Positions 1 to 12,138 of a stretch of DNA of 64,000 bases are shown here, in pieces. The notes below the pieces were generated by a model, which did no database searches, was not told where the DNA came from, and saw nothing but the letters and a program-made list of their open reading frames with translations. Both the position numbers and the translations under genes were made by a program. Source of the DNA: Dioszegia crocea (lineage: Eukaryota; Basidiomycota; Tremellomycetes; Tremellales; Bulleribasidiaceae); the NCBI GenBank assembly GCA_001600615.1, contig BCKK01000002.1:3316809-3380808 (forward strand), given 5' to 3'. Position 1 is the stretch's first letter, and each line of letters begins with the position of its first letter.

Positions 1-1269
1 TCGAAACTGGATGTGCCACCATGATACATGAAGAGCGCCGCTGTCTCCTGGCGGCCTCCAGGTGACCGACCGGTGAAGATCAGACTAGACTCGGCGCGGT
101 CAGCCAATTTCTCGATCAGAAGGTTCTCCAAACCCGTGTTCCCCTTTGTAAGGGGTGAAGGGATAGGTAAAAGTGGTCCCGAGCAACAAGTCGCAGCAAT
201 CAGGCCAGGACAGCATGCTCGAATCGCAAGGGATTGCACCCGACAATGCATCGATCTATCAAGCTTCGAAGCTTTCGGCTCCTGATGTCAGATGTCCCCG
301 GTGTGCTTGGCTGCCAAGCGTGAAAGAGACGCGACGAGACGCGACAAAGAGCAACTCTTGAGTTGCAAGTGCTTGACTTTGATGTTTTGGCGAAGAGTCA
401 CGCCAGAATCGAGCTATGATTACAGGCGTGCAGATTGTAGACGGCCCCTTACATAGCGTAGATCGAGAGCAAATGCAGAATATGAAACACCTGAAACCTC
501 CGAACAACAAGGAGAAGGCAAGGTAAACTTTCGCTTCTCGCAGCCGGCCTCGCGTCTGTGCACAGCACGGACGAGGTCCTCGGTGCTCGGGCGCTCACAA
601 AGATGCATTCACCTCTCTCACGCACGTTCGCACTCGTTCGCAGCACGAGCTCGGACAACATCCCAGCCCTTCCCGCCCCGCTTTCACAGCCCCGAAGCTA
701 ATAGCCCGAGCGCTTGAGCCCCGGCAAAACTAAAATTGACATGTCTCGTCGGGTGGCGACGCGTTTCACTCCTTGGCGTGCACGCCCACCCAAGTTCGTA
801 ATAATTCACCCTTGAACCCTTACTTTCAGGATGCACGTCCTGTCCATAAGAACAAGATGGGCTCGTCGGATGAACATGCTATCGACTCTCACTAACAACT
901 TTGACCCTATCTGACTTTGGTTGTTTGATCACAACAAACATTAGATTTCCCTAGACTTTATATAGATAAACAACCCTTCGACCTTCGTATCGTTCTCATC
1001 TCTCGCTTTCTTCCTTCGACCTGCTTCTACGCGTCTTCACCTTCGATTTAATCCCTTCCCACTAGATCTGTATAGATCGACTTTGGCTCTACGCCCGCCT
1101 GAAACACGACCTTTTCACGACCAATACCAAGCTTTGCTTGTCCCTCACACGTCCTTTCACAACAAGGATTTAGTTTCAGACCTCGCTGGCCTGAGACACA
1201 CGAACCGATCCTTCGGTACCCTCTTTAACATCTACCCATCCCTCTCACTGCACCCCCACCGCCCACAAC
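1..1269. promoter_or_regulatory. Non-coding stretch and promoter/leader of the glucanase gene
   Basis: I see no convincing gene here; the short reading frames on both strands lack recognisable domains. A TATATA element lies at 959-964, followed by a pyrimidine-rich stretch from about 985 to 1030, a typical fungal promoter/start-site arrangement. If it serves the glucanase at 1270, the 5' leader would be near 250-280 nt and could hold an intron. The function of 1-900 is unknown. Confidence 0.4.
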
Positions 1270-2802
<1,533 letters not shown>

Positions 2803-2956
2803 ACGGCGCTTGATATAGGATTGGGGAAAGGAATGACCTGAGCTAGCATCATAGGGTATCTTAGTTGGCGGACAATTGTAGAGGATTTGATGCATGACCC
2901 TATAGAGTCTTCCGGCGAGCATAGGTGTTGGACACTTGATGTGGACCCTGACTTTA

Positions 2957-4376
2957 TCACTTCAATACTGCGTAACCACCGCCAGCTGTCCCAATGGCTG
3001 TACGACCCTTCACCGAATACACGAACCCAGCTTCGCTAAGCGCCATGAACCCTTCCTCTACCCTCGGCTCTCGCCCATGACCGGTCACATCTTCGTCCAC
3101 ATCCGCAGTTTCCGACCGAGCAATAGACCCAAATGTCAGTCCCTTTGCAGATAAAGAGGCCGCCGCTTGGGATGATTTACGCTGCATGAACTGAACGAGT
3201 CAGCGTTGAGCAATTACACACCCACTTGTACAGCCTGGCCTGGCATGAGCGAGTCCTCCATCTCCAAACTCAACGCTCCCTTGCCTGGATCTCCTCCCAT
3301 TATCTTCACTGCCTCTCGAATACCGCCTCCCTCGCTGACAGGATTGAGCAGAGCAAGGTAGAAGTCTTCGTCCTTACTTAGCAGACCTTTACCCCCGCGC
3401 TTTTGTATGGCAGATATGAGGATTTGTGCGGGGTTAGGATGTGAAGTCAGGGACAAGAGCATGTTGCCTTGAGACCTGGCAATAAGTGACTGTCCGAAAT
3501 CGGTCTTTGACTTACCGCTCAACAACCATCTCATTGCCCATCGGTTCCAGCCCGAACTCCACTGCGATGTCCAGCTTGTATGGCAAGGCCAGCCCGACTG
3601 CACCTGCAGCATGGACCTTGTCGTTCAATAACAAAGTATGTGGTCGGCCAGTGATGAACGGTGTAGGAGCCGTCATAATTCCCGATTTTGTAGCCTGTGG
3701 ATATTGAGCGTCGAGAGCGCGAAGGACAGGCCGTGGTGAGGCATCAGTCAGCAGGAGGATCGTCTGAGCACTGTACGTCAGCCATGAGTGTTCACCCCGA
3801 CGGAACTCACTCAACACCCTCCAAGCCTTCCACTATCTCCCCAGCTGTGCCCGCATCCGCCTCCCATGCCTCTCCCCAGCCCCCACCGCCCATCCTGACT
3901 TGCCCCAAATCTCCCATCTGTTCACCCTTCCTATCCTCCTTGCCCACGCCTCCAGGGTGGGGCCTATGCCATCTTCCCACTTCAACAGGTCGCCGTCCAG
4001 TCAGAGCTGTGTGGAATAGTCTACCGCCTCGAGCTGGAAAATGCGCAATGGAGATGAATGGCTCCACATCCGGTGTGGTGGGGGGATGTGAGAATGATCC
4101 GATGGAACTGGGCAGTGATTGAAGATGAGGCAATAGGCCCGGGAGAGATGGAAGCGTCGTACATATTGTGTATATTGTTAATGAGTCGGTAGGGGGCGGA
4201 TTCGAGGTGAGATGTTCAGATAGAAAGGATGGCGTAGGGGAGAAGAGGGTCGAGGCCTTTATTCTTGGTGTCGCATGGTTGGATAATTTACGGCGGAAGG
4301 GGGCTTTGACAAGTGTAGGTAATTGGTGGACTCTGAAAGCTGGAGTTGATCGGAGAGACTGGAGTGATAATGACAT
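2957..4376 (-). CDS. FIST-domain protein, probably mitochondrial
   Basis: I recognise a FIST_N/FIST_C protein, the fold shared by bacterial small-ligand sensors and eukaryotic FBXO22. Support: TILLLTDASPRP, SGIMTAPTPFITGRPHTLLL and HAAGAVGLAL in the N-terminal part, and GQAVQFMQR, created by splicing at about 3216-3190, in the FIST_C part. Four exons: the junctions GVD|AQTILLL, VER|SQGNMLL and AVQ|FMQRKSS all use GT...AG and keep frame. I start at the ATG at 4376 (MSLSLQSLRSTPAF) because what follows is Arg/Lys/Ser-rich without acidic residues, like a mitochondrial presequence; an in-frame ATG upstream (4550) is possible. No F-box is visible. Ligand and role are unknown. It lies downstream of eIF3a on the same strand, 270 bp away. 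Confidence 0.7.
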
Positions 4377-4646
4377 CGTGAGTCGAGCTGCAGCGTGAGT
4401 AGTGATGTTGACGAAGTCGCTCAAATATGCATAAGAATCGATCGCCAACTCATTCCTCGCCTCCACCGTGGATTTCATATCGAGCACTTTCCTAATCAAG
4501 GGTTTAGACCTGTATTGCCAGTCTGCAAGCAATACTATCCCATGCATCAAGGCAGATATGATCCAGACAACGTCCAGAATTTTGAGCTATGTATGAAGCA
4601 CCAATCCGTCCCCACTCTATATACAGCTAGATCCCTCTGGCAACAT

Positions 4647-7600
4647 TTACCACCTCGAACCTCCGCCAGACGCCCCACCGCGGGTCGATGACGCCGATGG
4701 CGGGGTTGCACCGCCACCCGAAGCTCCGCCCCTGACAGAGCTCCACTTGCCCCTTCCTGGTTGGAACACTCCTCTTGGCGGCGCCTTGTCGTCGCCCGCC
4801 TCTCCGTTGAGCGCAGGCGCGGCGGGGGATTCCGATCGGGTTGGGGGAGCAGTGGGTCGAGCAGCAGTAGGTGCAGGAGAGCCGGTGCCGTTCGCGCGGT
4901 AAGGTGGTGTAGCGGATGCAGAAGTGGGAGCGCCCGGAGCAGGAGGAGTCGCCGCGCCACCCTTCGCAGCCAGTTTGTCTCTCCATCCACCTGCGGTAGC
5001 CTTCAACAGCGGTGGTGCAACACCCACAGAGGCAGCTGCCGGTGTGTGGTTGACGGGCGAAGGTCGAGCCGGAGCTGCGCCACCCGCTGCACGAGCCGCA
5101 CGACGTGATTCCGCCTCTTCCTCCCTCGCCCGCTGTTTTCTCGCCGCCTCATCCGCTGCCGCACGCTCTGCTTCGCGCTCCGCCTTCCTCGCCTCAGCCT
5201 TCGCAGCAGCCTCGGCGGCACGCTGTTCGATTTCGGCCTTGGCGGCAGCTTCACGATCGGCTTCTTCAGCAGCGGCCGCAGCTTCAGCCTCGGCTCGTTC
5301 TGTACATCAGCATAATTCCCAGTCTCGATGCGAGAAGACTCACCCTGCTCTTCCCTCTCTCGCTGTTCATCCTCCTCTTTCTGCTTCTGCCTCCTAGCCT
5401 TGTCCTTCTTTCTCCTCTCAACAACCTTAACCCTGAACTTCTCCTTCTCTTCCTCAACCTTGGCCTGGGCCGTTTGACGAGCATGCTCAATCTCGGCCGC
5501 ACGCACACTCTCGACCTCTTTCCTCGCATTCAGATAATCAGGCATCATCCTGCCCAATCTCTCCTTCAACGCCCGCTCAGCCGCCTGCCTGGCAACAGCC
5601 GTCTCACGAGCCACCTTGTTGGCCTCCTCGTGCGCAACCTTGTCATTCTCCTTCTGCCTCGTGTAGTCCTCGGCAAGAAGTGGCCGCTCCTCTTTCCGCA
5701 TGGCTCGCTCGAGGTGGTCAACCCTCTTGCCCACTATCCTCAACCTATCCGCCATCTCCCTCTTCTCCTTCTCGAGGTGCTGAACTTGCAGAGCGAGAAC
5801 CTGATTCGAATCCAGGTTCTCAATCTCCTTCATGTCCACCTTCAACGCGCCCTTGGCCTGTAGACTCTCTGCGAGCTTCTTGGCCTCCTCTCGGCGCGTA
5901 TTGTCCATCTCCCTCTGCAATCGCTCCATATCAGCCTGCTTGGCGTATTCCTTCTCCTTCCTGGAAGTCTCCTCCGCAAGCTGCTTGGCGCGCTCGGCTT
6001 TGGCAGTAGACTCCTCCTTGACCCGACGGATGTTGGCCTCCTCGAGCAACTCGCGACGCTTAATGACAATCTGCCTGCGGTGCTGAGCGGTCTTGCGCTC
6101 CTCCTCAGCCTGTGCAATAGCGGCGCTGAAGGCTTCGGCGCGGGACACGACGGGGGCGGGGTTAAGGTACTGGATGGTGTTGTATAGGCAGACGGCAAGG
6201 TTGGAAAGCCGGGTGGTGTCGACGGTAGGGGCAGTGAAGGTAAGGGATTGTGCGACGTGGTCGATCGAAGCATTGATCTCGCCCCGACGAGCAGAGGTCA
6301 TGAGGAATTTCTCCAAGGACGGCATGTCGGTCTTCCATGCCGTCTGGTTGAAGGGCTCTACGAGGCTGATGACGTGGGATAGGGAGACGGTGTCGTAGAC
6401 CTCGGACAGTCCGGTAAGGAGACGAGAGAGAACGACTTCGCGGAGAGCGGGGAGGTAGGGTTGGTATTCAGCCGGGAGGGAGGCGATGACGGGGGCAAGG
6501 ATGTTGGCGGCCCTCAGAGGCTGGAAGTCAACCTCGAGGGCAGTGTAGATTTGGCGAATAGCGGGGTGAACGCGACGGAGGTGCTTTGCAGCGGCATCCT
6601 TGACGAGAGCGTCACGGGTGGGCATCTTTGGCAGGTTAAGAAGAGCAATCAAGCGCTGCTTGGTCTCGACGTCTCCGAGAGGGACAGCAAGAGCTGAGAG
6701 GAGGACGCATCCGGGTGCCTTTTCTGAGGACACACCGGCTCGTTCAGCGTATTGAAGATACCGCGCCCAAGCCGCCGCGTGGAATACGGCAGTCTGCTTC
6801 CCTCCCTCCGCCTTGAAGATTTGGGTCAACTTCTCGTAGTAGTTGGCCATCATCGACGGTTTGGCCTGCTTCTTGCCAGCCACCAGTCCGTGCACATCCT
6901 CGACCGACCTGAACGCCTCCTGCCATAGTTCCAGCTCGACCGCCGTTTCCAACTGCAGGAACCGGGTGTCAAGGTGACGCGAGAGCGTCTCGGGATCAGA
7001 CAGGTTGATCGCGTGCTGCTGATGTCCGTATTTGCTAGCATTTGCGAGGTCTTTCCGGAGACGCTGCTCGCACAACCGGCGGAAATCGGTTTTGCGCTGG
7101 TGGACTTTGCAAAAGTTGAAGGCTCGGTGGGCGATGGATTGGTATACCAATTCCAGCCTGTCGTTGCCTTTGCAGATGTCCAGAGAGGTATCGTAGGCGT
7201 CGTAGCAGAATTTCTGCGCGGGAGCGATTAATCGACGTTCAATACGTTCTCGGTCATTTGTGTTGTCGATGAACGTATCGAGGAGCATGGCGGCGGGTTG
7301 GAGGGGGAGTTCGTCATCGACCATGGGGTTCTCGGGGAGAGCAGCAACCTCAGTCTTGGCCTGCTCGGTAGCGCTGGTCAGACGAGACTCGGCTGCGGCA
7401 ATGAAATGGTTTAGAACATTCTCAACGGATGTGACGTTGGTGGTCTGGACGGCATTTCGGTAGGAGAGGAGGGCGAATCGAGCGTGGGAACGACGCTGGA
7501 GCTCGACGCAGAGGTCGAGGAATTTCAGCACGATAGGTTCGAGGGTAGCGACGGGTGTCATCTTGAAGCGTTTCCTGAGGGGTCAGTTTGGGTCTACTGA

Positions 7601-7780
7601 CGAGTAGGATTACTCACGATTGAAACACCTCAAAGAGGTTCTCAAAAGCTTGCTCTCGCGAGGTCGCTGTGCCAAGAGCCAAAAGCTCTTCTGAGCGCTA
7701 CATCATCAGCTGATGGCCAATATAGGTGCGTGCCAACATACCTTGAGCGCATTTTCGGGTTTTATGTAAAGGGGAGGCAT
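4647..7780 (-). CDS. TIF32: Translation initiation factor eIF3 subunit a
   Basis: The large scaffold subunit of eIF3, which bridges the 40S subunit, eIF1/eIF2 partners and mRNA. The first exon reads MPPLYIKPENALK (ATG at 7778-7780), followed by a short intron, the exon SEELLALGTATSREQAFENL, another intron, and MTPVATLEPIVLKFLDLCVE, all characteristic of eIF3a. The middle contains the PCI region; residues from roughly 500 onward are a long charged helix rich in E, K, R and A. A further intron near 5300-5345 must be removed: reading through it gives a false Arg-rich tail ending at 5003. Spliced, the frame continues as an Ala/Glu-rich helix and ends with VFQPGRGKWSSVRG and a Gly/Ser/Trp tail at 4647. 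Roughly 1,000 residues, normal for the family. It is divergent from the epsin gene across 359 bp. Confidence 0.95.
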
Positions 7781-8139
7781 TTCGTGGTTGGTTTTGCCTG
7801 TTTTTGTCGGGTACTATAGCAGAGAGATGAGTTGATCTCTATTCTCGCTGTGCTGTGGCTTGCGAGTTGTTGTAGAGATGTCGCTTCTGTGTAGAGAGCG
7901 ATGTCTTTGGGTACAAAGGGCTACTTGGCTGCTGTTCGAAATCTTGCCCTGGCCCTAGCTTTGACGCGCACGGGAGATGAGCCAAAGTTGTAACGCCGGA
8001 TATCGCCGAGAGTGGCGACTGAGTGGCGGCGGGGACCGGGACCGCAGCAGTGACCTCATACATGCATCAATCAATCATCGCCTGCAACTGACTGTTGTTG
8101 TTGCTATACCTACCCAGACTTACTACTCATTCACCCATC
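7781..8139. promoter_or_regulatory. Divergent eIF3a / epsin intergenic region
   Basis: 359 bp between two start codons facing away from each other, so it must hold both promoters. I see no clear TATA box or other named site, only short G/C-rich stretches around 8010-8050 (GGCGGCGGGGACCGGGACCG). Confidence 0.5.
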
Positions 8140-10149
8140 ATGGCAGCATCACTACAGCACTTGTGAGTTGTTCCTCCGAATCAAACCCCGCGGGCCCACA
8201 CTGACAGAGCTCAGCGGAAGAGGAGGTGAGCTACCGCTCCTACGCTGTGCAAGCTCGAGCGCAGCAGATCCCTTCAACAACCTGTACTGACCCTTAGCCC
8301 TTCGAGTAGCAAAGAACTATACAAAGGGATACACGGATACTCAGGTAAGTTGGCTCCAGGGGATCGCAATCCTTTGGTTCCGAAAGCTCACCCGCTAGTC
8401 CAAAGTCCGAGATGCAACGTCGAACGATCCTTGGGGTCCGTCCGGGACTCAAATGAATGAGGTCGCACAATTGACCTATAATCAGTGAGCTAGCATCATC
8501 TCTTCGAAGGTAAAAACGTAGCTGACAGGCAGGAATGACTTTGTCGAAATCATGGAGATGCTGGATAAGCGACTGAATGACAAAGGCAAGAATTGGCGGC
8601 ATGTCTTCAAGGTATGTCCGGACGATGAATTGTGTCGTGTGACCGCGCTCACCACTCAGGCACTTACACTGCTCGACTACTGTCTTCATGCCGGATCAGA
8701 GAACGTCGTCATCTACTTCAAGGACAACATCTACATCATCAAGTGGGTCCACTCTCGTCGGTTTAGGTACCAGACTGACGATGCAGAACCTTGAAGGAGT
8801 TCGTATATACCGACGATGACGAGAAGGATGTCGGCTCGAATGTCCGTCAGAAGGCGAAAGATATCACGAATCTGTTGGCGGATGAGGATCGGTTGCGGGC
8901 GGAGCGGCGGTCGAGGGGTGCCATGCGGGATAGGATGCTGGGGAATATCGCTGACTCGGGATTGAAGGGAGAAGAGGACTTTGGAGCTGCAAGACCACAG
9001 AGGGATACTGCGTGAGTGCCGTCTGGATGTTTATTGCTCTGTGCTGACTTCTAGCCAACGTCCAAATAGGCCAGCGAACAATGGTGCCGAAGATGATGAC
9101 CTGCGTAAAGCCATTGAAGAGTCCAAGAGGATGATGGATGACGAAGCGACAAGACGGAGCAGAGTAACGCAGGAGGAGGATGATTTAAGGCGGGCGATGC
9201 GAGAATCGGAGGAAGATGAGGCAAAGCGAAAGCGAGAAAGAGAATCGGCGAATGAACGAGCGCTCTTTGACGATTCTATCAATCTGTAAGTCGAGTTTAT
9301 CGGCCCCGAAGATGGTTTCTGACATGCAGGCAATCGAATAACCAATATCAACAGCAACCTCAACAACAGATTGGTGGATATCCACTTATCGATACTGGCT
9401 ATGGCCAGCAACAGCCACTCCAACCGCATTTTACCTCTTACAATGTGAGTATCTGACGGATTTTTGCCCGACCGAGCTTACCTTGCAGCCTTTCCATATG
9501 CAAATGATGCAGCAAGAGCAGCAGCGTCTACAGCAAGAAGAATACATGCGCCAGCAGATGATGCTGGATCAGCAGCGACAGCAGCAGGAGGAATACATGC
9601 GCCAACAGCAATTCCTCATGCAGCAGCAGCAACAGCAGCAGCAAGCGGCACTGATGGCCCAACCTACTGGCTATCGATCGAATAACCCCTTCGCCCCTTC
9701 CACCTCCTTCCTCGGCGCCAACAACCCCGGGTCGAGTTTCGTCCCCACCCCTCAGCAACCAGCTCAGCAGCCATCGCCGCAGAGGCCGGAGCCCCAGCAA
9801 TTACCTCAGCAGCCGTCGCCCGCCCCAGCGCCCCAACCTGCCTTCAGGCCACAGAAGGACGATGGGCAACATGCGGGGTTGGCGAACTTGTTGGCGAGAG
9901 GACGAGAGGATGGGATGGATACGTTTGGCAATACTGGAAATTTGCGTGAGTACCCCGTCATGACGGTAATGTGTGTACAATGGACTTTTGCTGATGGACA
10001 CAGGCGTCCCGACTGGTTCAGCATTCCACCAGTCGAACCGGATGCACGTACAGCAAACTGGATTTGGAGGAAACAATCCCTTCGGACAGCAACAGGGGCA
10101 ACAGCAGCAACAGCAAAAGCCTGCTGAACAGCCATTCTTTTCCATATAG
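8140..10149 (+). CDS. ENT1: Epsin (ENTH domain endocytic adaptor)
   Basis: An epsin that binds PtdIns(4,5)P2 and ubiquitinated cargo during clathrin-mediated endocytosis. The spliced N-terminus (MAASLQHF..., then ALRVAKNYTKGYTDTQ) leads into the ENTH domain: SKVRDATSNDPWGPSGTQMNE, WRHVFKALTLLDYCLHAGSE, NIYIIKTLKEFVYTD. Two ubiquitin-interacting motifs follow (DDLRKAIEESKRMM and EDDLRRAMRESEED), then a glutamine-rich region around 9500-9660 and a proline-rich part. Two NPF motifs that would bind EH domains are visible (NNPFAPS near 9680 and NNPFGQQ near 10070). The stop is TAG at 10147-10149. At least seven short introns. No canonical clathrin box is obvious to me. It converges with UBC6 over 203 bp. 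The distinction between Ent1 and Ent2 cannot be made here. Confidence 0.93.
9493..9660 (+). repeat. CAG-rich glutamine tract in epsin
   Basis: Interrupted CAG/CAA repeats encode Q-rich blocks, including a related pair of segments (QEEYMRQQM and QEEYMRQQQ) about 50 bp apart, which looks like a small internal duplication followed by CAGCAGCAG expansion. Confidence 0.7.
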
Positions 10150-10352
10150 ATAGTCTCTGATACCTAATTTTGTCATTTAAGAGCTCCTATCAGGTTTGTC
10201 GTGTGAGGGACGGGAGAGAGGAGCAGAGGAACGAATCTTGCATGGTATGCATCTAACGTAGTTTGTCCGAGCAAGTCCAGCTACAATTTATCCGGTATCG
10301 TACACAGCTTACAACCTATTCTACAGGCGAGGTGGGCCTCGACCAACGCCCT

Positions 10353-11877
10353 CTACAGGTCATCTCTTAACATCAGATTCCCCTCATCCCGTCCTCCGCC
10401 CAAAATTGCCTTGCGCGCCAGTATCAGAACGAGCATAGCGCAACAAGCACATATAAGCGCGTCAAGCCATAACGGCACGCCGCGCCTGCTCTGCAATTGC
10501 GAAGGTCGGAGAGGTGGAGGCGGTATGGCGATTGCAGAAGAGAAGGGCGGGGTGGGAATGGGGATGGGAGATGGGCGGGGGATGTTTCGGATGGATTCGG
10601 AGATGGCGCTATTGGGGTGGAGGGTGGGGGTTGGCGATAGTGCGGTTGATGGAGGAGGGGAAGGTTGATGCGGGGCGTCTGCTTGTCCAGAGGATAATGT
10701 GTTTGGTATGGGCGCAGATTCCGTTTGGGCGGAGGGAGATGGTTGCAGCGTCTGACGAGCTGGGATAGAGGGAGATTCAATATGTTCCCCTCCGGTTCCG
10801 TGGCCCGAGTCCAATCCGGCCCGTCTTCCTGTCGATATGTCCGAAGTGCCCAACTCAGAGACCATCCCTGTCCGGTCCACATTTGCGCCATTCGTGTCCG
10901 CCTGTTTGGATTCTCCGTCGATCCTCTTATCCTCGGCCGAATCTGATGAGTCGTTTGCAAAGGTCGACCGTATTTGTGCCTCGGGCAAGAGCTCGTCATT
11001 CCGACAATTACAAGTTGGGCATATCCACTCTTTAGACCTAAGACAGTCAGCAATGATCCCTTCTACCGTTTACGATCTTTCACCATAATCGTTCACGGTA
11101 TGAATCAACTTACAGCTTAGCCAGCCGTTTCCGCTCGTCCATCGAACAGTCCAATGCGCCAATCGCCGATAAAGCCTCGCCGCCTTGCATCCAGAAACTT
11201 CGCAGACCTAGGATCGCTATACGTCAGCCATTGTCCGATCGCTGTTTGCTTCCAGGGACCTAGGTCCCCTTGAAAACACAGAGGGACATACCGGTCCGTA
11301 CGCCCCATGCAGGCTGCCATGACCCAGCATGAAAACTCGTCAGTCCGTCGATGCATATCTGCCAGTGAGCTGGATACCAATGCTCGAGATCTTGGAACTC
11401 ACCTTCTTGCCTAGCTCAAATCGACCGTTGGGCGTCAGAAGTATTATATCGGGAGCAGACATCGGATAACTTGGCGGTAATATGATTCGGAAATGATATA
11501 AGCCTGATCTGGATCAGCTCCCATCCCGTACTTTGATCCCATGCTACAGATCCAGACAATAGGCTACATGAGGGTAGACTTACCTCCTTCAAACTCGCTA
11601 CCTGCCACTCCTCGCATTGTGCAGTGCCACTCGAAGATGTCTGTCTGAATATATCAGCTCAGCCTCGCCACCGGCAGCTCCGGATCTGCCCAGCGCTTGA
11701 AGCTAGGTCTTTAGCAATTAGATCAGCGGCTTACCTCTAATAGAGCAGCAGTAAAATCTTGCTCGGCCGGATCAGCCAGCTCGTTCGCTTCTTGCATGAT
11801 ACGCTTGACGGCTGTCGAGCGAAGGTTGACTTTGGGTCTAGAGGCCCCGGCCGATGGCGCTGACTTGGAAGACATCT
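10353..11877 (-). CDS. UBC6: Tail-anchored ubiquitin-conjugating enzyme E2 (Ubc6/UBE2J type)
   Basis: An ER-membrane E2 that works in ER-associated degradation. Exons read MSSKSAPSAGASRPK, VKRIMQEANELADP, then FEWHCTMRGV (the E2 core), YHFRIILPPSYPMSAPDI and LLTPNGRFELGKK. The active-site exon reads ICIDGLTSFHAGSWQPAWGV; the cysteine codon is at 11353-11355 and the long spacing to WQPAW is typical of the J class. After the UBC fold comes a Ser/Pro-rich linker of about 150 residues, then one C-terminal hydrophobic segment (LDALICACCAMLVLILA) and a short tail ending at 10353, so it is a tail-anchored protein. At least five introns. It is divergent from the ING gene over 261 bp. The linker contains CPTC and a later Cys from the exon at about 11000; I do not read this as a zinc finger. 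Confidence 0.93.
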
Positions 11878-12138
11878 TGTTTGAACTTCAGATCTCTGCT
11901 CGACAGGTCTTCTAGACTGGCATGCGGACACTGTGGGCGATGGGTTGGTATAGATGATGATATGATGTTCCTTTGTATATGCCTGGTCTTGACTCTTGGG
12001 TGGACACGTCTTCTCCCCCGGAACCTCCGGCTAAATACCGGCTGAATGGCCAACCCGCCACCCGCCAACAACATCTCAAAGGCTCGCGATTAACGCGTTC
12101 ACATCCACTCTCGACTCTCGCTAAGCGCTCATCTTATA

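Noticed and set aside
4923..5300. Unspliced end of eIF3a at 5003 with an Arg-rich tail
   Set aside because: Removing the intron near 5300-5345 gives the conserved Ala/Glu helix and the family C-terminus at 4647.
5105..5863. 252-residue + strand frame, Leu/Pro-rich, antisense to eIF3a
   Set aside because: Arises from the Glu/Arg/Ala-rich coiled coil read on the opposite strand.
9493..9660. CAG repeats and CTD arrays as a possible CRISPR-like array
   Set aside because: They are coding, lack equal unique spacers and sit in a eukaryotic genome.
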